A stretch of 64,000 nt of DNA. It comes from an uncultured Flavobacteriaceae bacterium. GTDB lineage: Bacteria; Bacteroidota; Bacteroidia; Flavobacteriales; Flavobacteriaceae. Numbering within the stretch: position 1 is the first letter of the stretch; the number at the start of each line of letters is the position of its first letter. The notes under the pieces were generated by a model. That model was not told the DNA's origin. It was given only the letters and a program-made list of their open reading frames with translations, and did no database searches. The position numbers were made by a program, and so were the translations under genes. The stretch is from NCBI GenBank assembly GCA_943788695.1, contig CALSRG010000003.1, forward strand, positions 24,001 to 88,000, read 5' to 3'. Shown piece after piece: positions 19,031-28,434 of this stretch.

Positions 19031-20041
19031 TTAGTATTCAAGTGAACTGCTTTGTTTGGTAACAAGAAGAGTTGCCAATTTACCGAAATAAAACGCTCTA
19101 TTCTCATTTTCGTGCCCAGCTGGAAATCCAAATGCAATAGGAATATCTTTTCTGCCAACGGCTTCTACAATGACCTCCTCAATTGATTTTTCAAATTCAG
19201 GACTGTTCTTTTTGATATTGGAAAAATCGCCAACTAATACACCCGAACATTTTTCAAACACGCCCGCTCTTTTAAGGGATTGTAGCATCCGATCAATTTG
19301 GTACATATATTCTCCAATTTCTTCTAAAAAGACAATTTTTCCAGTATAATCTATGGTTGATTTTGAGCCCAACAAAGCCGATAGAAGCGTTAAATTTCCG
19401 CCGATCACTGGGGCAGTAACGCTTCCATTTTGATTTTGAGGAGATGGGTCAAAATGAAATTTCAACACATTTCCAAAAAGAGCATCATACAAACTCGAAA
19501 TACTGGTCTCTATTTCTGAATATTCATTTTCAAAATTGACGGCCATCATACCATGAATACTTTCATAATTAAGCTTATGAAGCTGAGAATGAAATGCAGT
19601 GATATCCGAGTAACCAATAAACCACTTAGGATGCTTTGTAAATGACATATAATCCAATTCGTCCATAATTCGCATACTACCATATCCGCCTCGAGCGCAC
19701 CATATGGCCTTAATTGACGGGTCGTTTAAAAGAGATTGCAGTATTGATAGACGTCGATCATCAGCACCAGCAAAATGACCCTCTGCCTCAAGGATATTTG
19801 CACCAACAACCACATTAAGACCCCAAGATTGCGCTTGTTTAATAGCCAAGTCAACAGCTTCTGATTTCGACCCCAGCTGACCAGCAGGAGCTACGATGGC
19901 AATAGTATCACCAATTGATAAAAATGGAGGTTGTATATATGTCTGTTTTGTCATAATTGAAAGAGATTGGCTGAAACTAAGTTGTGAATTAAGAAATAAT
20001 AGAATTCCACAAGTGAATAAAATCAATGATTTTGGAGCCAT
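19031..20041 (-). CDS. LD-carboxypeptidase (S66/MccF family) with a possible signal peptide
   Basis: A 336-residue S66 serine peptidase; relatives trim the terminal D-Ala from murein tetrapeptides or cleave microcin C. GYSDITAFH places the catalytic Ser at 145; EIGEYMYQIDRML and FPAGHENENRAF supply the Glu and His of the triad. The first 24 residues look like a signal peptide (hydrophobic core, then LSFSQ). An internal Met30 (ATG at 19954) begins MTKQTYIQPPFLSIGDTIAIV, the ordinary cytoplasmic N-terminus. A secreted form, a cytoplasmic form, or both may be made. yraN follows. Confidence 0.88.
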   Translation of the reverse strand: MAPKSLILFTCGILLFLNSQLSFSQSLSIMTKQTYIQPPFLSIGDTIAIVAPAGQLGSKSEAVDLAIKQAQSWGLNVVVGANILEAEGHFAGADDRRLSILQSLLNDPSIKAIWCARGGYGSMRIMDELDYMSFTKHPKWFIGYSDITAFHSQLHKLNYESIHGMMAVNFENEYSEIETSISSLYDALFGNVLKFHFDPSPQNQNGSVTAPVIGGNLTLLSALLGSKSTIDYTGKIVFLEEIGEYMYQIDRMLQSLKRAGVFEKCSGVLVGDFSNIKKNSPEFEKSIEEVIVEAVGRKDIPIAFGFPAGHENENRAFYFGKLATLLVTKQSSSLEY

Positions 20042-20093
20042 GATTGCCTTTTGAGTAAAATTACATTTTTTTTCGAAATGGTATCTAAATGCC

Positions 20094-20101
20094 TAACTTT
20101 G
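20094..20101 (+). promoter_or_regulatory. -7 box (TAACTTTG) for metG
   Basis: Exact TAnnTTTG, 17 bases before the metG ATG at 20119; the expected transcript start is near 20105. Confidence 0.5.
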
Positions 20102-20118
20102 ACCTTCATTAATTTCAG

Positions 20119-22179
20119 ATGACAAAACGATATACCGTAACCGCAGCTTTACCATACACTAACGGCCCAATTCATATTGGCCATTTGGCCGGTGTCTATG
20201 TGCCGTCGGATATTTTTGTAAGGTATTTGAGATTGCGAGGTCGCGATGTGATCTTTATTTGTGGTAGTGACGAACACGGGGTACCAATTACGATTCGAGC
20301 TAAAAAAGAGGGAAAAACCCCTCAAGAAGTTGTTGACTTTTTTCATGAGAATATTAAAAATAGCTTTCACGATTTCGGTATTAGTTTCGATAATTATTCG
20401 AGAACCTCGGCTGAAATTCATCATAAAACAGCATCAGATTTCTTTGCCAAATTAAATGCCAATGGCCAATTTGAAGAAATAGTAAGTGACCAGTTGTACG
20501 ATGAGAATGCAGAGCAGTTTTTAGCAGATCGTTTTATAGTTGGGACTTGTCCAAAATGTGGAAATACAGAAAGTTATGGTGATCAATGTGAGCGATGCGG
20601 AACAAGTCACAATGCTACTGATCTCATCGACCCCAAATCAACATTGAGCGGTTCAAAACCAGTAGTGAAATCTACTAAACACTGGTTTTTACCACTAAAT
20701 AACTATGTCGATTTTTTTAAAAAATGGATATTAGAAGACCATAAATCAGACTGGAAACCAAATGTTTATGGGCAATGCAAGTCATGGATAGATGACGGTT
20801 TAAAGCCTCGTGCAGTTACCCGTGATCTTGATTGGGGCGTACCTGTTCCCATATCTGGGGCGGAGGATAAGGTGCTCTATGTCTGGTTTGATGCGCCCAT
20901 CGGCTACATATCTTCTACTAAGGAATGGGCGGCACGGGAGCAAAAAGATTGGCGTCCGTATTGGCAAGATCCAGAGACTGAACTGATTCATTTTATTGGC
21001 AAAGATAATATTGTGTTTCATTGTATTATTTTTCCTGCAATGCTCAAAGCTGAGGGTAGTTTTATATTGCCAAAAAATGTACCTGCGAATGAATTTCTTA
21101 ATCTTGAGGGACAAAAACTGTCAACGTCAAAAAATTGGGCTGTTTGGTTGCCTGATTATTTGGAAGATTTCCCCGATCAACAAGATGTGCTGAGGTATGT
21201 TTTGACTGCCAATGCACCAGAGTCTAAAGACAATGATTTTACTTGGAGTGATTTTCAGGCCAGAAACAACAACGAACTTGTTGCAATTTTCGGGAATTTT
21301 ATCAACAGAGTAGCAGTTTTGAACCAAAAATACTACGGTGGTATTGTGCCATCATGTGGTCCTCTGTCGTCTGGAGATCAGGAAGCACTCGGTGCTATTA
21401 AAACCTTTCCAGGCCTAATAGGAGGGGATATTGAAAACTATAAATTCCGTGCTGCATCTCAATCGCTGATGAATTTGGCCAGATTAGGTAATAAGTATTT
21501 AGCAGATGCAGAGCCATGGAAATTAATCAAGACAGATCCAGAGCGTGTTCAAACTATTATGTTTATCGCGCTACAAATTGCTAGCGCTCTAGCCGTGCTG
21601 TCCGAACCCTTTTTGCCAAAAACATCGGATAAGTTAAGAGCCACTCTTAATTTTAAAAAATTACCAGTTTTACCTTCATGGGATTCTCTTGAAAATGATG
21701 CGATTTCAATTTTAACTGGTCATCAATTGGGTGAATCTTCATTGTTGTTTTCAAAAATCGAAAACGATCAAATAACTGTTCAACTTCAAAAATTGGAACA
21801 AAGTAAAATGGATAACCTCGCAGTTGATAAGCCAATACCAACTCAAAAACCAGAAGTTTCGTTTGACAGTTTTAATTCACTTGATTTACGGGTTGGTTGT
21901 ATTGTTGAGGCAGAAAAGATGCCAAAGGCGAATAAGTTATTGGTGCTTAAAATTGATATTGGAGACGAAGTACGAACCGTAGTTTCTGGTATTGCTGAGT
22001 ATTATTCACCCGAAGATGTTATGGGGAAAAAAGTGACGGTTTTAATTAATCTTCAGCCAAGATCACTTCGAGGTGTCGAAAGTCAAGGAATGGTGCTGAT
22101 GACAGAAAACGATAAAGGAGAATTAGTATTTGTGAATCCCGATGATTGCTCCACACCAAATGGCGGTGTTATCGCTTAA
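20119..22179 (+). CDS. metG: Methionyl-tRNA synthetase
   Basis: Class I synthetase that charges initiator and elongator tRNA-Met. It has 686 residues. HIGH is at residues 19-22, the zinc knuckle [18 protein letters not shown] lies around 150-167, and the KMSKS loop is KLSTS near 334-338. The anticodon-binding helices follow ([14 protein letters not shown]). The C-terminal ~105 residues (from [20 protein letters not shown]) are a Trbp111-like tRNA-binding and dimerization domain, present in the long form of the enzyme. It is monocistronic. Confidence 0.97.
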   Translation: MTKRYTVTAALPYTNGPIHIGHLAGVYVPSDIFVRYLRLRGRDVIFICGSDEHGVPITIRAKKEGKTPQEVVDFFHENIKNSFHDFGISFDNYSRTSAEIHHKTASDFFAKLNANGQFEEIVSDQLYDENAEQFLADRFIVGTCPKCGNTESYGDQCERCGTSHNATDLIDPKSTLSGSKPVVKSTKHWFLPLNNYVDFFKKWILEDHKSDWKPNVYGQCKSWIDDGLKPRAVTRDLDWGVPVPISGAEDKVLYVWFDAPIGYISSTKEWAAREQKDWRPYWQDPETELIHFIGKDNIVFHCIIFPAMLKAEGSFILPKNVPANEFLNLEGQKLSTSKNWAVWLPDYLEDFPDQQDVLRYVLTANAPESKDNDFTWSDFQARNNNELVAIFGNFINRVAVLNQKYYGGIVPSCGPLSSGDQEALGAIKTFPGLIGGDIENYKFRAASQSLMNLARLGNKYLADAEPWKLIKTDPERVQTIMFIALQIASALAVLSEPFLPKTSDKLRATLNFKKLPVLPSWDSLENDAISILTGHQLGESSLLFSKIENDQITVQLQKLEQSKMDNLAVDKPIPTQKPEVSFDSFNSLDLRVGCIVEAEKMPKANKLLVLKIDIGDEVRTVVSGIAEYYSPEDVMGKKVTVLINLQPRSLRGVESQGMVLMTENDKGELVFVNPDDCSTPNGGVIA

Positions 22180-22243
22180 TAACTTCTTTGATTTATTTCT
22201 CTCATTTCTTGAATAAAAAAGAGGATCCATTCATAGTTTTTTA

Positions 22244-22251
22244 TATATTTG
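22244..22251 (+). promoter_or_regulatory. -7 box (TATATTTG) before the small secreted protein
   Basis: Exact TAnnTTTG, 28 bases before the ATG at 22280. Confidence 0.5.
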
Positions 22252-22279
22252 AAATTAAAGAAATTTTAAACCTTTTGTT

Positions 22280-22633
22280 ATGAAAACCTCCTTTCTTTTT
22301 ACTTCAGTGTTATTTTTATCACTTACTCTATGTCAAAACATTAATGCTCAAACATTGAGTGATGCGATTAAGGATGCTGCTAAAACCGAAATGCTTGTTG
22401 TTCAGGATTATGTAAAATTGGACAACAATCAAAAAGCTTTAGTTGAACGTTTAATAATAGCAAAGGAGCAAGAGTCTCACGAATTTGTTTATGGTTATGA
22501 TATCAATAAACCAAAAGTGAAAGAGGCTAAAAATAGAATTGAGAGTAAATTTTTGCGAAATATGGCCGCTACTTTAACTGATGAACAAATGTCAGCTTTC
22601 AAAATTTATTATTCGAAAAAACAAAAATTTTAG
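22280..22633 (+). CDS. Small secreted helical protein of unknown function
   Basis: I do not recognise a family with certainty. It has 117 residues with a clear signal peptide (about 23 residues, ending INAQ) and a mature part that is largely charged helix. The closing [17 protein letters not shown] resembles the LTxxQ-type helices of Spy/CpxP-like periplasmic proteins, but only one such motif is clear, so this is a weak analogy. It has its own -7 box. Its TAG overlaps the hemL stop in a TTAG tetranucleotide (22630-22633). Confidence 0.75.
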   Translation: MKTSFLFTSVLFLSLTLCQNINAQTLSDAIKDAAKTEMLVVQDYVKLDNNQKALVERLIIAKEQESHEFVYGYDINKPKVKEAKNRIESKFLRNMAATLTDEQMSAFKIYYSKKQKF

Positions 22634-23916
22634 AAGGTCTTTGCAACTTGATCGACTTGATCGAGCGTAAAACCAACATCTTCTAAACTCAAGGCATCAT
22701 TTAAAAACCAACTTTCAAAGGCGCTAGGCGGGAGATAAATACCCCTGTCTAATAGTCCATGAAAAAATCGTTTAAATGTGACGTTGTTGCCCTTAGCCGC
22801 CGATGCAAAATCGATTACTGGATCTTCGGTAAAATGTACCGAAAGCATTGATTCGAAGCGATTGATGGTATGATAAATATTGTATTTGCTTAATATTTCA
22901 CTAATACCTTGGTGCAGTAAAACTGCTTTTCGATTGAGACTTTTAAATAAATGATCATCTTCATTGATGGCTTTTAACATCGCTAAACCAGCGGCCATAG
23001 CTAGGGGGTTTCCGCTCAATGTACCTGCTTGATAAACAGGCCCCTCTGGCGCCAGATAACTCATGATTTCTGATGGTCCAGCAAACGCGCCAACTGGCAG
23101 TCCCCCACCAATAACTTTTCCAAAACAGACTAAATCAGCTTTAATGCCCAAAATCTCTTGTGCGCCGCCTTTTGCTAACCTAAATCCTGTCATCACTTCA
23201 TCGAAAATCAATAAAATGCTATATTGATCACATAGAACTCTCAACCCCTCTAAAAAGCCTTTTACAGGAGGGATACATCCCATATTGCCCGCTACTGGTT
23301 CAATGATAATGGCAGCAATCTCATCTTTATTGACCGAAATTATATCTTCGACATGTTGTAAGTCATTGTAGCGCGCCAGCAAAGTATCCTTGGCAGTTCC
23401 TTGGGTCACGCCAGGACTATTTGGGCTGCCAAAAGTGACCGCGCCACTTCCTGCCTCAATTAAGAAGGCATCACTATGCCCGTGATAGCATCCAGCAAAT
23501 TTGATTATTTTTTCTTTTTTGGTATAACCTCGTGCTAATCGAACTGCACTCATGCAGGCTTCAGTTCCTGAATTGACAAATCTAATTTTATCTATGTGAG
23601 GTACCATTGAAATTGCTAATTCTGCTATTTCCGTTTCTAAGGCTGTTGGCATCCCAAATGATGTACCTGATTTTGCTCTCGCAATAACCGCTTCTATGAC
23701 AGGGGGATAAGCATGTCCAAGTATCATAGGCCCCCAAGAACTAATATAGTCTATAAATCGATTATCATCTTCATCATACACATACGCACCTTTTGCATTT
23801 TTTGCAAAAACTGGCGTTCCTCCAACGGACTTAAAAGCGCGAACAGGCGAATTAACGCCACCTGGAATCACGTCAGATGATGCCTTAAATAGGGCGCTAC
23901 TTCTTTGATATCGCAT
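22630..23916 (-). CDS. hemL: Glutamate-1-semialdehyde 2,1-aminomutase
   Basis: PLP enzyme that converts glutamate-1-semialdehyde to 5-aminolevulinate in the C5 route to heme. The 428-residue length is standard. The PLP lysine is Lys267 in [17 protein letters not shown]. The opening [18 protein letters not shown] and [18 protein letters not shown] are diagnostic of HemL rather than other class III aminotransferases. It starts 5 bases after the glucosaminidase gene and is the last gene of a three-gene minus-strand unit; no other hem gene is in the window. Confidence 0.96.
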   Translation of the reverse strand: MRYQRSSALFKASSDVIPGGVNSPVRAFKSVGGTPVFAKNAKGAYVYDEDDNRFIDYISSWGPMILGHAYPPVIEAVIARAKSGTSFGMPTALETEIAELAISMVPHIDKIRFVNSGTEACMSAVRLARGYTKKEKIIKFAGCYHGHSDAFLIEAGSGAVTFGSPNSPGVTQGTAKDTLLARYNDLQHVEDIISVNKDEIAAIIIEPVAGNMGCIPPVKGFLEGLRVLCDQYSILLIFDEVMTGFRLAKGGAQEILGIKADLVCFGKVIGGGLPVGAFAGPSEIMSYLAPEGPVYQAGTLSGNPLAMAAGLAMLKAINEDDHLFKSLNRKAVLLHQGISEILSKYNIYHTINRFESMLSVHFTEDPVIDFASAAKGNNVTFKRFFHGLLDRGIYLPPSAFESWFLNDALSLEDVGFTLDQVDQVAKTF

Positions 23917-23921
23917 TTGGA

Positions 23922-24723
23922 TTAATTTTTGTCAATGATTAGGTTTTGACCAATACTGATGTTGTTATCGTCCAATTGATTGAGTTGCTTCAACCTGTCA
24001 ATAGTTGTGCCATAAGTCTTAGCAATGCTATAAAGTGTATCTCCTTTTTTTACATAATGGATTTTATCGCTATTCACGGGTGTCGGTTGGTGCCAAACGT
24101 TATCAGTTCCATCTAATTTATAAAGTTCATAACGCTCAATAATACTGATTAATTTATCTGGATATTTTGGATCGGTAGCATATCCGGCTGCCTTGAGACC
24201 GTAGGCCCAAGAGCGATAATCTTTTGGATCAAATTCAAAAAGTTTTGAATATCGTGATCGTCCAGTTAGAAAAATTGAATGGTCTTTAAATGATTCTGAA
24301 GGATCGTTGTACTTCCGAAAACACTCTTGCAGTTCATCGTCGTCATGATAAACACCTTCTCCTTTCCAATCATGGCATTTAATACCGAAATGGTTGTTTG
24401 CATTTAAGGCAAGTGTGCCCTGGCCTGAACCTGATTCTAAAATACCTTGAGCAATAGTGATGCTAGCAGGTATTTTTGAGGTTTGCATCTCGTGAATCGC
24501 GATATTCTTATATGCTTCAATATAAGCTAATGTTTGTTCGGTTCTCGTGAGAGGTTTGTCAGCTTTTGTTTTGATTTTGACTTCCTCTTTTGTGGTTTTA
24601 GAATTTGGTTTTATTTGATTATTAACTTGATTTTTAGGCTTGTATTGAGTTTTTTTTTCGGGAACCACAACTGCTGAGCAAAAATAATGTTATAAAGGCT
24701 AAAAATAAGGTCCGTTTTGTCAT
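23922..24723 (-). CDS. LysM/glucosaminidase lipoprotein, split by a frameshift in an A9 tract
   Basis: Cell-wall hydrolase-like lipoprotein. The long frame (24668 inward) has a glucosaminidase (Mannosyl_glycoprotein endo-beta-GlcNAcase) domain at about residues 50-185, with [11 protein letters not shown] carrying the likely catalytic Glu, and a C-terminal LysM ([18 protein letters not shown]). It lacks a credible start. An ATG at 24723, overlapping the upstream stop as ATGA, opens a second frame encoding [21 protein letters not shown], a perfect lipoprotein signal peptide with lipobox LSSC. The two frames join if one A is removed from the nine sense-strand As (24658-24650), giving 266 residues. 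Sequencing error, slippage-based phase variation or mutation are all possible. Confidence 0.85.
24650..24658 (-). repeat. Nine-base poly(A) tract (sense strand) at the frameshift
   Basis: Nine consecutive Ts on the plus strand. Eight would keep the lipoprotein signal peptide in frame with the hydrolase domain; nine, as here, break it. Confidence 0.95.
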
Positions 24724-25628
24724 AATAATCGTGGTAATTGAGTCTGTTTAATTCTCCAATTCATTCCTTTGAGACCTTGAAGTCCTCCAGTATGAACGGC
24801 CAAAATTTTTGTTCCTTTAGGAAATTCCCTGTTTTCAATTTGCTCGAACAAACGATACATCATCTTCCCATTGTAAATAGGATCTAACGGTATGTTGTAA
24901 GTCGATTTAAAATGATTGATAAAATCGATGAGTGACTTGTCTATTTTTCCGTAACCTCCATAATCTGAGGGTTCTATTTTCCAGTTCTCAGCATGCGCAA
25001 ATTTACAAATTACTTCTTTTAATTCGTGATCTTTTACTGCTGAATAACCAATAATTTTTTGGGATGAGACACTGCTATTAATGATGCCTGAAATTGTTCC
25101 GCCAGTACCTATCGGGCAACAAATGATATCGAATTCGCGGTCATTAGCATGAAGTATTTCCTCACATCCTTTCACCGCCAGCTCATTTGTACCACCTTCG
25201 GGTAACAAATAAAATGACCCAAATTGCTGTCGTAAGTATTGAATATACTCATCTTTATTTTTGCGCTTGTAGTCCGATCTGCTGATATAATGCAATATCA
25301 TATTTTGTTTTTTTGCAAACTGGAGCGTGGGATTACTATCCTCAAATGCCTTTACTTCCTCACCTCTGATAATACCGATGGTATTAAATCCAAACCGAGA
25401 TCCACACGCAGCAACAGCAGCAATATGATTTGAAAAGGCACCGCCAAAAGTGAGCAATGTGGTTTGATTTGATGACTTAGCAGCCTTAATGTTATATAAC
25501 AGTTTCCTGTATTTATTACCTGAAATTTCGGCGTCAATCAAATCCTCCCGCTTCATATGTAACGATATGTCGAATTTTGAATCGATAGGAATCTGCTGAT
25601 TAACGCTTGGAAAGGGTTTATTCATCAT
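24720..25628 (-). CDS. 1-aminocyclopropane-1-carboxylate deaminase/D-cysteine desulfhydrase-like PLP enzyme
   Basis: Fold type II PLP enzyme of 302 residues. The PLP lysine is about Lys39 in EISGNKYRKL. LTFGGAFSNHIAAVAACGSRFG and the later CCPIGTGGTISGII phosphate-binding loop are family features. Members deaminate ACC or desulfhydrate D-cysteine; in flavobacteria the physiological substrate is unsettled, so I do not give a symbol. Start at 25628 or 25625 (two adjacent ATGs); a near-consensus TACTTTTA box lies at 25631-25638. Its TGA overlaps the ATG of the glucosaminidase lipoprotein. Confidence 0.87.
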   Translation of the reverse strand: MMNKPFPSVNQQIPIDSKFDISLHMKREDLIDAEISGNKYRKLLYNIKAAKSSNQTTLLTFGGAFSNHIAAVAACGSRFGFNTIGIIRGEEVKAFEDSNPTLQFAKKQNMILHYISRSDYKRKNKDEYIQYLRQQFGSFYLLPEGGTNELAVKGCEEILHANDREFDIICCPIGTGGTISGIINSSVSSQKIIGYSAVKDHELKEVICKFAHAENWKIEPSDYGGYGKIDKSLIDFINHFKSTYNIPLDPIYNGKMMYRLFEQIENREFPKGTKILAVHTGGLQGLKGMNWRIKQTQLPRLL

Positions 25629-25682
25629 GTTAAAAGTACAATTTTCGATTGGATTGTAAAGGATGTCTCAATTCGATTTGAT

Positions 25683-25690
25683 TATATTTG
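25683..25690 (+). promoter_or_regulatory. -7 box (TATATTTG) for DUF5522-hutU
   Basis: Exact TAnnTTTG whose last base is only 5 bases before the ATG at 25695, so the message is probably leaderless. Confidence 0.5.
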
Positions 25691-25694
25691 TTTG

Positions 25695-25853
25695 ATGAAG
25701 CCTAAAATTGAAATTGAGTCAGGTGATTATTATCTAACACCTGAAGGTTATCGATGCTTTACTGCACAATACCACTTAAAAAGAGGGTATTGTTGTGAGA
25801 GTAATTGCAGGCATTGTCCGTATGACTTTAACGTCAAAACACAACCAAAATAA
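25695..25853 (+). CDS. DUF5522 small cysteine-rich protein
   Basis: A 52-residue protein. YYLTPEGYRCFTAQYHLKRG followed by YCCESNCRHCPYDF is the DUF5522 signature. Cys33, 34, 38 and 41 form a CCx3CxxC cluster next to His40, with Cys21 further back, which suggests a metal or Fe-S site (inference). The function is unknown. Its TAA overlaps the hutU ATG by one base (TAATG at 25851-25855), so translation is probably coupled. Confidence 0.85.
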   Translation: MKPKIEIESGDYYLTPEGYRCFTAQYHLKRGYCCESNCRHCPYDFNVKTQPK

Positions 25854-27864
25854 TGAGTATAATTGATAAATCACTAAAGTCATTTCGTGCTGAAATAAAA
25901 GCAGGAATTCCTGATGTTTTGCCTGATGCGAAACCCTATGATCTTCAGGTCAATCATGCGCCCAAACGAAAAGCGATCTTGACCCCTAATGAAAAGAAGT
26001 TAGCACTTCGAAATGCTTTGCGTTACTTTAAACCCGAGCACCATAAAATTTTGTTGCAAGAATTTTTTGATGAACTTGAATCCTATGGTCGTATATATAT
26101 GTACCGTTTTCGTCCAAATTATCAAATGATGGCACGACCAATTTCTGATTATCCAGCGCGTTGTCAAGAAGCTGCGGCTATCATGTTAATGATTCAAAAT
26201 AATTTGGATCCTACCGTAGCACAACATCCACATGAATTGATTACTTATGGTGGAAATGGCGCTGTTTTCCAAAACTGGGCTCAGTATTTGCTGACCATGC
26301 AATACTTGTCGGAAATGACAGATGATCAAACCTTAGCCTTGTATTCCGGGCATCCGATGGGCTTATTTCCATCGCATCGGGCTGCACCGCGCGTTGTAGT
26401 CGTCAATGGTATGACAATTCCAAATTACTCCCAACCAGATGATTATGAGAGAGGTAATGCGCTTGGCGTAACTCAATATGGACAAATGACGGCTGGTAGT
26501 TTTATGTATATTGGACCACAAGGTATTGTTCATGGAACAGCGATTACTGTACTAAATGCATTTCGAAAAGTTGAACGATCTCCCAATGGCGAAGTTTTTC
26601 TTACCGCCGGTTTGGGTGGTATGAGTGGTGCGCAACCAAAGGCAGGTAATATTGCAGGATGCATAACAATTTGCGCTGAGGTCAATCCGAAGGCTGTAGC
26701 AGTGCGCTATCAACAGAAATGGGTTGATGAAGTCATAACTGATTTGAATGAGCTCGTTGATCGTGTCCGTAAGGCACAAGTACAAAAAGAAGCAGTGTCA
26801 ATTGCCTATTTGGGTAATGTGATTGATGTTTGGGAAAAATTTGATTCGGAAGATATTTTTATAGCTATTGGTAGTGATCAAACGAGCCTACATAATCCTT
26901 ATGCTGGTGGATATTATCCTACAGGATTGTCTTTTGAAGAGGCAAATGAGATGATCTCAGCAGATCCTGATACTTTTCACAAATGTGTTGAGCGTTCATT
27001 GAAACAGCATGTTTCAGCAGTGAATAAACATACCAATAAAGGCACCTATTTTTTTGATTATGGCAATGCTTTTATGTTAGAGGCGTCTCGAGTCGGCGCA
27101 GATATTATGGCTCAAGATGGTATTCATTTTAAGTATCCCAGCTATATTCAGGACATTATGGGCCCCATGTGTTTTGATTATGGTTTTGGGCCGTTCAGAT
27201 GGGTTTGTGCTTCTGGACAATATAATGATTTAAAAATCACCGATGATATCGCCGCTCAAGTGCTATCAAGATTATTAACCAAAGCACCAGATGAAATTAA
27301 ACAGCAATTGCAGGATAATTTAACTTGGATCAAACAGGCTGACCAAAACCATATGGTTGTAGGATCACAAGCGCGGATATTGTATGCAGACGCTGAAGGT
27401 CGAGTTGAAATAGCCAAGGCATTTAACGATGCTATTGCTGAAGGCAAAATTGGCCCAGTCATTTTAGGTCGTGATCATCACGATGTTTCTGGAACGGATT
27501 CGCCTTTTAGAGAAACGTCAAATATTTATGATGGTTCTCAATTTACAGCTGACATGGCCGTACAAAATGTTATAGGTGATGCTTTTCGTGGGGCCACTTG
27601 GGGTAGCATTCATAATGGCGGTGGCGTGGGCTGGGGCGAGGGTTGTTAATGGGGGATTTGGCATGGTAATTGATGGTTCAGAAGAGGCGGAGAATAAGTT
27701 GAAATCAATGCTTTTTTGGGACGTTAATAATGGTATAGCCCGAAGAAGTTGGGCAAGAAACGAAGGAGCTACTTTTGCAATAAAACGTGCTATGGCCCGT
27801 TGAGCAAAAACTAAAAGTTACCATACCTCATACCGTTGATGATGACTTGATCGACGCCATTTAA
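25853..27864 (+). pseudogene. hutU: Urocanate hydratase, interrupted by two 3' frameshifts
   Basis: Urocanase converts urocanate to imidazolonepropionate in histidine degradation, using tightly bound NAD+. The first 595 or so residues are intact and highly conserved (YGGNGAVFQNWAQYLLTMQY; GLGGMSGAQPKAGNIAGC; GRDHHDVSGTDSPFRETSN). After GGGVGWGE the frame breaks at GGG 27640-27642 and stops at 27649. Dropping one G restores VVNGGFGMVIDG and on to FAIKRAMA. A second break at CCC 27796-27798 stops at 27803; dropping one C restores VEQKLKVTIPHTVDDDL and a TAA at 27862-27864. The corrected product is 669 residues, the normal length. No other hut genes are nearby. Confidence 0.9.
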
Positions 27865-27874
27865 ACTTGTTATT

Positions 27875-28429
27875 ATGACTTTGAACGCATTTTCATTCAG
27901 AATTTTTTCGTTACTTCTTGTCACTATTTTTGTATTGCAGTCCTGCGGCTCGGTTCGGGTTGTTTCGGATTATGATACCTCTGTTGATTTTTCTAAATAT
28001 AAGACATTTGCCTTTTTCAAACCTGGCATCGACAAGGCGAAAATTAACGACATTGACAAGCGTCGTATTCTTAAAGCCATTGAGGTTAATCTGCTTGATA
28101 AGGGACTTACTGTTTCAGATAATCCAGATTTATTGGTGAGTATATTTACTAAGTCGGTTGAAAATATCGATGTTGATGATAATTGGCGATTTGGATATGG
28201 TTGGGGAGGCTGGAGTCCTTGGTATTGGGGCGTAGGAGGCAATTACACCGTTTCTCGATCTACCAAAGGTGTGTTATATGTCGATTTAATTGACGCTACA
28301 AAACAGGAACTAGTTTGGCAAGGTGTTGGAACCGGCTATTTGACAGACGATGTTAGGAAAAAAGAGTCTCGAATTCAGGAGTTTGTATCATCAATAACAG
28401 AAACATACCCTCCAAAATCAGACAATTGA
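27875..28429 (+). CDS. DUF4136 lipoprotein
   Basis: A 184-residue lipoprotein with signal peptide and lipobox LQSC (Cys24). The mature part follows the DUF4136 pattern: VVSDYDTSVDFSKYKTFAFF at its start, a Trp/Gly-rich loop (GYGWGGWSPWYWGVGGN) in the middle, then LYVDLIDATKQELVWQGVGTG. The family is common in Bacteroidota and anchored to a membrane; its function is unknown. It starts 10 bases after the corrected end of hutU and converges with the ABC permease remnant 5 bases away. Confidence 0.87.
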   Translation: MTLNAFSFRIFSLLLVTIFVLQSCGSVRVVSDYDTSVDFSKYKTFAFFKPGIDKAKINDIDKRRILKAIEVNLLDKGLTVSDNPDLLVSIFTKSVENIDVDDNWRFGYGWGGWSPWYWGVGGNYTVSRSTKGVLYVDLIDATKQELVWQGVGTGYLTDDVRKKESRIQEFVSSITETYPPKSDN

Positions 28430-28434
28430 TTGCT

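Noticed and set aside
27576..27803. A separate 75-residue gene overlapping the end of hutU
   Set aside because: Its sequence (from VVNGGFGMVIDG) is the missing C-terminal part of urocanase in another frame.
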